From: Candidatus Thorarchaeota archaeon MP11T_1 | Lineage (GTDB): Archaea; Asgardarchaeota; Thorarchaeia; Thorarchaeales; Thorarchaeaceae | Assembly: GCA_002825515.1 (NCBI GenBank) | Contig: PJET01000235.1 | Location: 1-6,056 of the forward strand | Direction: 5' to 3' | Length of the DNA stretch: 6,056 nucleotides | Shown: in pieces, positions 1-5,001 of the stretch | Layout of the letters: each line of letters begins with the position of its first letter | How positions within the stretch are numbered: position 1 is the first letter of the stretch | The notes under the pieces: generated by a model | What the model saw: the letters and a program-made list of their open reading frames with translations, nothing else | Database searches by the model: none | What the model was told of the DNA's origin: nothing | Program-made: the position numbers and the translations under genes

Positions 1-617
1 TCTCTAAGACAAGAGTCTATACAGTCACTTCTGATGTTTCCTGATACCGCAAGTAAGTCTAGGTAGTCATCTTTCATTGGTATGTCTTCGAACGTTCCAT
101 CTAAAACTGAAACTTCACCTAAATCCAGATTCGTGTTGTTTTCTTTTGAATGGATGGCATATAGATTTCCATCTGGAAACTCTTGTTGAAGATTTTCTAT
201 GAGTTTCTTTACGGGTCCTGAGAATCGAGTAGCTGCGTAAGCCAAATTTGCTTTCTTTGGCAACTTCTCTATCAGTAAGTCGCTCACCATATTGAATACA
301 CTAAGCTTAGGTGGAAGACTGAGAAGGTATTCTGTATAAAATTCATGAACTGTCTTGATGGCGTTGAGAAGTATTTTCTCGCGTGCATCATCACCCTTTC
401 TTCCCGTTCGATAAACACGTCTTTTTGGCCCGTTCTGACTTTTCTCCCATCGATCTTTCAGAAGGCCATCATCCTTCATTTCTGATAATACGGAATACAA
501 GCGTCCGATACCCACAGTGATTTTTCTCTGCTCTAGTTTCTTATGTACCTCATACCCGTAGAATTCTCCTTTCCCTGCCAGTCTCAAAATGGCTGTCTTG
601 AGTTCTGGTGTTTTCAT
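1..617 (-). CDS. PadR-family winged-helix regulator with methyltransferase-like C-terminal domain (partial, C-terminus beyond left edge)
   Basis: Translating the minus strand from the ATG at 617-615 gives 205 codons open to the left edge. Residues 1-75 are a PadR-type winged helix: it opens MKTPELKTAILRL, followed by GEFYGYEVHKKLE, then the recognition-helix segment GRLYSVLSEMKDDGLL and the wing, ending GPKRRVYR. Residues 76-115 look helical, where PadR proteins usually dimerise. From about residue 120 the sequence resembles a class I SAM methyltransferase fold: NLAYAATRFSGPVKKLIENL in the place of motif I, FPDGNLYAI like the second strand, and GTFEDIPMKDDYLDLLAV like the motif III/IV stretch. 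The glycine-rich SAM loop (normally a DxGxG pattern) is not visible, so the domain may bind a ligand without catalysing methyl transfer. Role: DNA-binding transcriptional regulator, ligand unknown. It is divergent from the TPR gene and probably represses its own promoter through the inverted repeat at 655-676. The PadR call is firm; the methyltransferase resemblance is from pattern only. Confidence 0.85.
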   Translation of the reverse strand, partial: MKTPELKTAILRLAGKGEFYGYEVHKKLEQRKITVGIGRLYSVLSEMKDDGLLKDRWEKSQNGPKRRVYRTGRKGDDAREKILLNAIKTVHEFYTEYLLSLPPKLSVFNMVSDLLIEKLPKKANLAYAATRFSGPVKKLIENLQQEFPDGNLYAIHSKENNTNLDLGEVSVLDGTFEDIPMKDDYLDLLAVSGNIRSDCIDSCLR

Positions 618-653
618 ATCTTGTCTTACCCCTTAGGGAATGCTGTTGACAAA

Positions 654-664
654 CATATTTAACC
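654..664 (-). promoter_or_regulatory. TATA/BRE-like promoter element of the padR-type gene
   Basis: Read on the minus strand this is GGTTAAATATG, a good archaeal BRE+TATA look-alike. Its centre lies about 41 bases upstream of the ATG at 617, so transcription would start near 632 and give a leader of about 15 bases. The call is inferred from spacing and composition only. No strong Shine-Dalgarno sequence precedes the ATG; a GGGG run sits 11 bases away. Confidence 0.4.
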
Positions 665-676
665 ATTGTTAACTAT
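655..676. promoter_or_regulatory. Inverted repeat, candidate operator in the divergent promoter region
   Basis: The left arm ATATTTAAC (655-663) and right arm GTTAACTAT (668-676) pair at 8 of 9 positions around a 4-base centre (CATT). The inner five bases, TTAAC/GTTAA, are perfect. The repeat covers the TATA-like box of the padR-type gene. It also reaches a TATA-like stretch (AACTATACAC, 671-680) suitably placed for the TPR gene on the plus strand. PadR dimers bind such dyads and often autoregulate, so this is the likely site, but binding is inferred. Confidence 0.5.
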
Positions 677-700
677 ACACAATGAACTAGTCTGCAAGTT

Positions 701-705
701 GGTGG
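701..705 (+). promoter_or_regulatory. Ribosome binding site that decides the TTG start of the TPR gene
   Basis: GGTGG lies 7 bases before the TTG at 713-715, a normal spacing for pairing with the 16S rRNA 3' end. It favours TTG over the next in-frame ATG at 740-742, which has no comparable motif upstream and would cut into the first TPR helix. Confidence 0.5.
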
Positions 706-712
706 TTAAAAA

Positions 713-1147
713 TTGACGGACGCAGAAGAAATTGCAAGCATGGTAATAAGTCTTCGAAAGGAAAAACGTCTAGATGAAGCTGAGAAAATACTATGCGATG
801 CAATTCGTGACGATGAGAATGCATGGCAACTCTGGAATCAATTAGGACATGTTCTTGTAGCCATTGGTGATTTCTCTAGCGCTGCTTCTGCTTTTGAAAC
901 TGCTACAAACCTCAATCCAGATGGTTTCTGGCTATGGCTCAGCCTAGGAAATACAATGAAAGCGCTCGATGAAATTGATGGAGCAATCAAAGCGACTCTC
1001 AAGACAACAAAGATAGTGTCTAGTCATAACGAGAAAGGGTCAGCTCTTTACAATCTCGGATGTTATAACTGTCTAGCTGGAAAACATGATGACGCCATTG
1101 AGTATTTGGGCAAAGCTTTCGATTTGGATTCGCACATCCGCTATTAG
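713..1147 (+). CDS. TPR-repeat protein, ending at an in-frame TAG that may be premature
   Basis: The 144-residue product consists almost entirely of tetratricopeptide repeats: a partial unit near residues 5-36 (RLDEAEKILCDAI), a good one at 37-70 (WNQLGHVLVAIGDFSSAASAFETATNLNPD), one at 71-104, and one at 109-142 (ALYNLGCYNCLAGKHDDAIEYLGKAFDLD). There is no signal peptide or membrane segment, so it should be a cytoplasmic scaffold binding a protein or peptide partner; the partner is unknown. The start is TTG with GGTGG upstream. The product stops at TAG (1145-1147) straight after HIRY, but the frame continues for 23 more sense codons that look like the genuine tail of this protein type (see 1145-1219). 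The annotated product is therefore probably truncated or recoded rather than naturally this short. It is divergent from the padR-type gene and convergent with nadE. Confidence 0.82.
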   Translation: MTDAEEIASMVISLRKEKRLDEAEKILCDAIRDDENAWQLWNQLGHVLVAIGDFSSAASAFETATNLNPDGFWLWLSLGNTMKALDEIDGAIKATLKTTKIVSSHNEKGSALYNLGCYNCLAGKHDDAIEYLGKAFDLDSHIRY

Positions 1148-1219
1148 GCTCGCGAAGATTCTGATCTCTCATCAATAAGGAGTGATGAGCGATTTTCCAG
1201 ATTGATAGAGGATGACTGA
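1145..1219 (+). other. In-frame continuation of the TPR gene after TAG (amber readthrough or nonsense-mutated tail)
   Basis: In the frame of the TPR gene, the TAG at 1145-1147 is followed by 23 sense codons (AREDSDLSSIRSD, then ERFSRLIEDD) and a TGA at 1217-1219, directly against the nadE stop at 1220. Many TPR proteins end with a segment of the form A..D.DL..+R.D.RF..L, contributed by the last solenoid helix. The match here is in frame, in register (FDLDSHIRY then AREDSDL) and the right length. Three readings are possible: a recent single-base nonsense mutation, a sequencing error, or TAG translated as an amino acid such as pyrrolysine. The hydrolase gene ending at 3865 also uses TAG, apparently as a true stop. 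Confidence 0.6.
1168..1189 (+). other. Hairpin-forming inverted repeat 20 bases after the TAG
   Basis: CTCATCA (1168-1174) and TGATGAG (1183-1189) form a perfect 7-bp stem with an 8-base loop. It lies inside the in-frame extension of the TPR gene, between convergent genes. It could be a weak terminator (CGATTTTCC follows), a structure that aids stop-codon recoding, or a by-product of the codons used. The stem is AU-rich and modest. Confidence 0.3.
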
Positions 1220-2002
1220 TTATCGCACCTTCGGTCTTGGTAATGGTTTTCGTTTATGTTCTGATTGCCTAATCATCTTCATTACTTTACTTACCTTGCT
1301 CTCAGTAATACCCCATTTGACAATTTCATCCTTCTTCATTCCTTTCTCTAAATGCAGAAAGAGAATGCTATCAAGCTCTCCATATGTCAATCCCATTTCC
1401 CCCTCATCAGTCTGACCTGGCCACAATCCCGCAGAGGGTATCTTCTTCACAATTTCTTTGGGAATGCCAATGTGAGTTGAAAGATTTCGAACATTAGTTT
1501 TGTAGAGCTCTCCAATAGGTAATATATCCACTCCACCATCTCCGTACTTGGTAAAGTATCCAACCATTATTTCGCTCTTGTTTCCAGTTCCAAGTACTAA
1601 TCGGTTTTCTTGATTCGCCCGAGCATACCATGTTGTCATTCTCAATCTCGCTGTAAGATTACCAAGAGCAACCCTATCTAGAGAAAGTGAGCTGTATGCT
1701 GAAACCGCATCTCTAAGCTCGAATAATTCATGCTTCATTCCAAGTGATTCTGCAAGCTCTCGAGCATCTGCTACATTCTGAGCATCCTTCTCTGCATCCA
1801 CTGGTAGCATGATGCCCAAGACTCTCTCAGGTCCGATAGCTTCACAGGCCAGTGTTGCTACTAGGCTCGAGTCGATTCCTCCACTGAGTCCAAGAACCAC
1901 ACCCTTTACTCCGATACCTGCCACATAGTCCTTAATGAATTCAACAATAATCTTGCGTGGCTTCTCGTAGTCGTCAAGTTTCAGTCCCTCTGGAAGATCC
2001 AT
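1220..2002 (-). CDS. nadE: NH3-dependent NAD+ synthetase
   Basis: This enzyme catalyses the last step of NAD+ synthesis: deamido-NAD+ is adenylated by ATP and then amidated with ammonia. The 260-residue length fits the ammonia-dependent form, with no N-terminal nitrilase-type glutaminase domain. Visible family motifs are the N-type ATP pyrophosphatase loop LSGGIDSS (residues 39-46), GNLTARLRM (114-122), LGTGNKSE (137-144), GYFTKYGDGG (148-157), LPIGELYKT (161-169), LWPGQTDEGEMGLTY (193-207) and the C-terminal HKRKPLPRP (249-257). All look intact, so the enzyme should be active and homodimeric in the cytosol. The start is ATG with GAGGA (2009-2013) six bases upstream. It is the last gene of the minus-strand run, 71 bases after the membrane protein gene. 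A weak TATA-like AAGTATAGGA at 2064-2073 could give it a separate promoter. Its stop abuts the TGA of the extended TPR frame. Confidence 0.97.
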   Translation of the reverse strand: MDLPEGLKLDDYEKPRKIIVEFIKDYVAGIGVKGVVLGLSGGIDSSLVATLACEAIGPERVLGIMLPVDAEKDAQNVADARELAESLGMKHELFELRDAVSAYSSLSLDRVALGNLTARLRMTTWYARANQENRLVLGTGNKSEIMVGYFTKYGDGGVDILPIGELYKTNVRNLSTHIGIPKEIVKKIPSAGLWPGQTDEGEMGLTYGELDSILFLHLEKGMKKDEIVKWGITESKVSKVMKMIRQSEHKRKPLPRPKVR

Positions 2003-2073
2003 AGAAATTCCTCATACTGACCTCTGTGAGCCTGCTTTTTTACATTACTTGAGGGGTAATCTTGTCCTATACT

Positions 2074-2769
2074 TCATGGACTAAGCAATAGAGTTTCAAT
2101 CAGGAAGTAGAAGAAGGATGCATTACCGATATAGAGAATCATCACTGTGAAAGCACCGATTATTGCCATCCATATCTTCTTCTCTTTTACCATGTTATAG
2201 CAGATGAATGTGGAGAGTCCCAGTAGTAACTCTGGAACTACAATATACCATGCTAGATTCCCAGTCATACCAATTACAGTCGCAGACCAAGAGGGTAGGT
2301 TCACCAATGTCAACTCAGCTAGGACAAATATCAGTACAGAAACGACAGATACGATGCCATATGCCAATCCCAGCGATTTTCTGTTCTGAACCTCTTTCCC
2401 AATGAACACGATGATGAAGAAAGGAATTGACCATAGCCCTGCCATATATATCGGAATTGCGCCACCAATCATCGGGAATCCATCGTCAGGAAACTGGAGG
2501 GCTCCCAGAGTTTCAGCAAGATACCAATCGGGAAAAACCATTAGGAGATTCAGAATGAAGACGAAAATCCAGATGCTCTTCCAGTCATCATATCCTTTGG
2601 CAACGAACTCCACAACGATCAATACATTGTAAACCAACACTAGCACGAGCATCTTCCCACTAATGGTCGCTGTAGGAATAGGGACTAGTAGGGTAACAGC
2701 TGCAAGTATTGCGAAGATTACATGAATAAGAATGAAATCCCTGATTTGCTTCTCTTCGAAGAACTGCAT
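2074..2769 (-). CDS. Polytopic membrane protein of unknown function
   Basis: The 231-residue protein is very hydrophobic, with about seven membrane spans: roughly residues 11-31, 39-57, 65-82, 102-123, 133-153, 163-190 and 198-228. The N-terminus (MQFFEEKQIRD) is short and charged. Loops carry some distinctive residues: FPDWYLAETLG (79-89), FPDDGFPMIGGAIPIYMAGLW (93-113) and VPELLLG (178-184). I do not recognise a named family with confidence. The aromatic- and proline-rich loops are vaguely like small archaeal integral membrane proteins known only as domains of unknown function, and no transport or catalytic motif is visible. It sits between the hydrolase pair and nadE on the same strand. 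The ATG at 2769 lacks a Shine-Dalgarno sequence, but a TATA-like box lies about 28 bases upstream, which suggests a leaderless transcript. The next methionine (residue 40) would delete the first membrane span, so this start is preferred. Confidence 0.85.
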   Translation of the reverse strand: MQFFEEKQIRDFILIHVIFAILAAVTLLVPIPTATISGKMLVLVLVYNVLIVVEFVAKGYDDWKSIWIFVFILNLLMVFPDWYLAETLGALQFPDDGFPMIGGAIPIYMAGLWSIPFFIIVFIGKEVQNRKSLGLAYGIVSVVSVLIFVLAELTLVNLPSWSATVIGMTGNLAWYIVVPELLLGLSTFICYNMVKEKKIWMAIIGAFTVMILYIGNASFFYFLIETLLLSP

Positions 2770-2789
2770 GGGGAGATTTGCCTATATCC

Positions 2790-2802
2790 AACCCTATAAA
2801 CT
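2790..2802 (-). promoter_or_regulatory. TATA-like promoter, probably leaderless, for the membrane protein gene
   Basis: The minus strand reads AGTTTATAGGG here, with the box centred near 2797. Archaeal transcription normally begins about 25 bases downstream, which falls within a few bases of the ATG at 2769. That fits the absence of a ribosome binding site (CTCCCC precedes the ATG). A pyrimidine-rich run (CCTCTTCCCCCC) lies between this box and the upstream hydrolase stop. Confidence 0.4.
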
Positions 2803-2816
2803 TGGGGGGAAGAGGA

Positions 2817-3797
2817 TTATAGGTTGTAGGATTCCTTAAGGAATCTAATGAGATCTGATTTCATCTTACTAACATGTTCTCCTAGCCATACCAAATGCCC
2901 TACATTTTCAAGTCTGTACAGTCTAGCATTGGGAATTAATGAGGTTGAATACTCTGCATTAGTAAAGGGAACATCTTTGTCAGCAGTTCCATGAATCACA
3001 ATTGTAGGGCAACGAATATCCGAAAGATCCCCAAATGTCACACTCTCAACTTGTTTGAGGTCATTGTTCAGTCCAATCATTCTTGGACTCATCGGACAGT
3101 GGGCCCGGATGCATCTCTTGTACCAAGACACTTGTTCAGGAATGGCAACCACCTGTTTCACATATCTGTCCCGTTTATGGGTATCAAGGCTCACAATTTC
3201 CCTGAACATCTCCTTCAATGACCTAGCAGGCCAGCGCCTCGTCAGTATCTCGAATAACCATGCCCCTAAATCTGAAGTATATTTGGTCAAGAATATCTTA
3301 CCAAGTATGACCTTTCTTTGACTATCACTGTCAATATAATCCTGGGTGACTGCAGACACCAAGACCAGAGCCCACACTTTTTCTGGGTATCGCAGAGTGA
3401 AGTGTAATGCCACAGAACCTCCAGCAGAGGTCCCAAGAACTGCAACCTTTGATATACCAAGTCGAACCAACAGTGCTTCAATAGCGTCTGCCTGTTCTTC
3501 ATGGGTTTCCCCTGTACTGAGAGGCGTGCGGAGATAACCGGGTCTCGAGATTGCCAAAACTGAGAAACCTTCACGAATCCATATCTCCGCATCAAGCAAG
3601 CTCTGGTCATATCCTCCAGCAGCTCCATGGAGTAACATGAGGACAGGACCCCTTCCCTTTAGTACATACTCAACTTCACCCCGTGAAGTGTTAGCAATCT
3701 CACTATTGTTATTGAGAGTAGACAATAGACTTCGTTTCCAGCGTCTGAATGTTATCACACTCCAGACTAGTAGTAATAGGATGACTTTAGTTCTCAT
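2817..3797 (-). CDS. Membrane-anchored alpha/beta hydrolase, copy A
   Basis: The 326-residue protein has the alpha/beta hydrolase fold. Visible parts are an N-terminal membrane helix (about residues 4-17), a basic TFRRWKR stop signal (16-22), the oxyanion-strand motif LLHGAAGG (55-62), nucleophile elbow LGTSAGG with Ser124, a helical cap region at about 150-240, the acid in HGTADKDVP (Asp273, Asp275 alternative) and the catalytic histidine in NVGHLVW (His301). A complete triad predicts an active serine hydrolase (esterase, lipase, peptidase or similar); the substrate cannot be read from sequence. Basic residues just after the helix suggest that the catalytic domain faces the cytoplasm. The gene follows its paralogue by 67 bases in the same direction and is about 61% identical to it over 308 ungapped positions, so it arose by tandem duplication. 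An in-frame TAG immediately precedes the ATG at 3797, which fixes the start; no strong ribosome binding site is visible. Confidence 0.9.
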   Translation of the reverse strand: MRTKVILLLLVWSVITFRRWKRSLLSTLNNNSEIANTSRGEVEYVLKGRGPVLMLLHGAAGGYDQSLLDAEIWIREGFSVLAISRPGYLRTPLSTGETHEEQADAIEALLVRLGISKVAVLGTSAGGSVALHFTLRYPEKVWALVLVSAVTQDYIDSDSQRKVILGKIFLTKYTSDLGAWLFEILTRRWPARSLKEMFREIVSLDTHKRDRYVKQVVAIPEQVSWYKRCIRAHCPMSPRMIGLNNDLKQVESVTFGDLSDIRCPTIVIHGTADKDVPFTNAEYSTSLIPNARLYRLENVGHLVWLGEHVSKMKSDLIRFLKESYNL

Positions 3798-3864
3798 CTA
3801 TTTCATTCTTTGCCAGAGTCCAAGTCTGTAGATTAAGAGGACTCGAGAATGTTTGACTCTTCTG

Positions 3865-4851
3865 CTATTTGGACTCTCTAAGGAATGCAATGAGATCTGA
3901 GTTCATCTGAGAAACGTGTTCTCCTAACCATACCAAATGCCCTACATCTTCAACTCTGTACAATCTCGCATTTGGTATTGAATTGGCTGAAAACTCAGCA
4001 TTCGAAAATGAAACATCCAAATCAACTGTTCCATGAACGATCATTGTTGGACATTTGATTTCTTCCAATGATGTAAAGACCACCCTTTCCAGTTGTTCGA
4101 TATCGTTGTTAAGACCAATCATTCTTGGGCTCATTGGACACGTGGTGCGGACAAATCTCTTGTACCATGTAACTTGTTCAGGGATGGCCGTCACTTGTTT
4201 CACATAAGCATTCAGCTCGTCAGAATCTAGACCAACAGTCTGCCCAAATGCTACTTTCATTGATAGAGATGACCAACGTCTGGTCAGGATTTCATATATC
4301 CAAGCCCCAATGTCAGCTGCTGTGTTAGAGAGGAATATCCTGGCAAGAACAGAATCCTTCGCGTCCTCCCTTACACTGAATTCTTTGCTGACAGCTGCCA
4401 TTAGAATAAGAGATCTGACCCTCTTTGGATGTCGTTTTGCGAACTGTAGAGCCACTGGACCTCCCGCAGAAGCACCAAGAACCGCAACCTCTGATATCCC
4501 CAAGCTCTCCAGTAGTGCTTCAAGCGCGTCTGCCTGTTCTTCAAAGGTCACTCCTACACTCAGAGGTGTTCGAAGGTATCCCGGTCTGGAAACAGACAGT
4601 ACTGAGAAACCTCCTTCATTCCACACTCCAGTTTCAAGCAAACCTTGGTCATAACCTCCTGGGCCTCCGTGCAGAAATAATACAACTGGACCATCTCCTC
4701 TGATAGCATACTCGATATCTCCAGCTGATGTTTTTGCGATTTCGCTGTTGTTTTCCAGTTCCAAGATTAGAATTCGCTTCCAACGTCTGAAAGTCACGAT
4801 TATCCATACAAATACCAAAAAAGTGAAGACAAGGGAGATTTCAAACAACAT
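3865..4851 (-). CDS. Membrane-anchored alpha/beta hydrolase, copy B
   Basis: From the ATG at 4851 the product has 328 residues and aligns end to end with copy A: membrane helix (about 5-19), TFRRWKR (20-26), oxyanion motif LHGGPGG (60-66), nucleophile elbow LGASAGG with Ser128, cap region about 155-245, acid in HGTVDLDV (Asp277), catalytic histidine in DVGHLVW (His305). HGGPGG is closer than copy A's HGAAGG to the classical form seen in proline iminopeptidase-like and related hydrolases. It should be an active membrane-tethered serine hydrolase with unknown substrate. The frame is open to an ATG at 4983 (44 more residues). I prefer 4851 because copy A has no such extension, the extra segment lacks family character, and using it would leave only 18 bases to the divergent VWA gene. 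A TATA-like AAAGATATGC lies about 28 bases before 4851, again suggesting a leaderless message. It ends at TAG, matching the end of copy A to within a few residues. Confidence 0.88.
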   Translation of the reverse strand: MLFEISLVFTFLVFVWIIVTFRRWKRILILELENNSEIAKTSAGDIEYAIRGDGPVVLFLHGGPGGYDQGLLETGVWNEGGFSVLSVSRPGYLRTPLSVGVTFEEQADALEALLESLGISEVAVLGASAGGPVALQFAKRHPKRVRSLILMAAVSKEFSVREDAKDSVLARIFLSNTAADIGAWIYEILTRRWSSLSMKVAFGQTVGLDSDELNAYVKQVTAIPEQVTWYKRFVRTTCPMSPRMIGLNNDIEQLERVVFTSLEEIKCPTMIVHGTVDLDVSFSNAEFSANSIPNARLYRVEDVGHLVWLGEHVSQMNSDLIAFLRESK

Positions 4852-5001
4852 ACTTTGATTCTCATATTTTCGGGCATATCTTTCTTTGCAATGAAAGAGA
4901 TTGCTAAGACTTATCAGCGCTCGCAACAGGAATCCGCCAATATTGTCTGCAACCACTACTTTGTTTTTGCAGGTCAATAGCACGCTAAAGAGGAGTTAAA
5001 T
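4852..5001. promoter_or_regulatory. Divergent intergenic region between hydrolase B and the VWA gene
   Basis: These 150 bases should carry promoters for both directions. For the hydrolase, a TATA-like GATATG stretch lies near 4875-4884 on the minus strand. For the VWA gene, the candidates on the plus strand are weak: ACTTATCAG near 4909-4917 and CAATATTG, a perfect 8-bp palindrome, at 4938-4945. An alternative reading puts the first 44 codons of a longer hydrolase B here (start 4983). No RNA gene or repeat array is visible. Confidence 0.4.
4991..4995 (+). promoter_or_regulatory. Ribosome binding site fixing the TTG start of the VWA gene
   Basis: AGGAG lies 6 bases before the TTG at 5002-5004 and is the clearest Shine-Dalgarno sequence in the window. 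The first beta strand of the VWA domain begins at residue 8, and the next methionine (residue 20) falls inside the metal-binding motif, so the TTG start is needed. Confidence 0.65.

Noticed and set aside
1212..1415. Plus-strand open frame opposite the nadE C-terminus
   Set aside because: It is antisense to well-conserved nadE motifs, with no ribosome binding site and a low-complexity hydrophobic product.
2830..2845. Perfect 16-bp palindrome GATTCCTTAAGGAATC near the 3' end of hydrolase A
   Set aside because: It lies in coding sequence for RFLKES; the equivalent site in copy B encodes the same peptide type with the palindrome broken, so it follows from codon choice, not from a selected site.
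3287..3628. Minus-strand frame of 113 codons inside hydrolase A in another reading frame
   Set aside because: It overlaps the catalytic elbow of a well-supported gene and its product has no recognisable features; it is a shadow frame.
3784..3864. Open frame of about 25 codons after the TAG of hydrolase B, as possible amber readthrough
   Set aside because: The TAG falls at the same alignment point where copy A ends, and the downstream peptide has no similarity to anything in the family, so this TAG looks like a normal stop.
4310..4703. Overlapping plus-strand frames opposite hydrolase B
   Set aside because: They are antisense to conserved hydrolase motifs; the Ala/Ser/Pro-rich products are typical of shadow frames.
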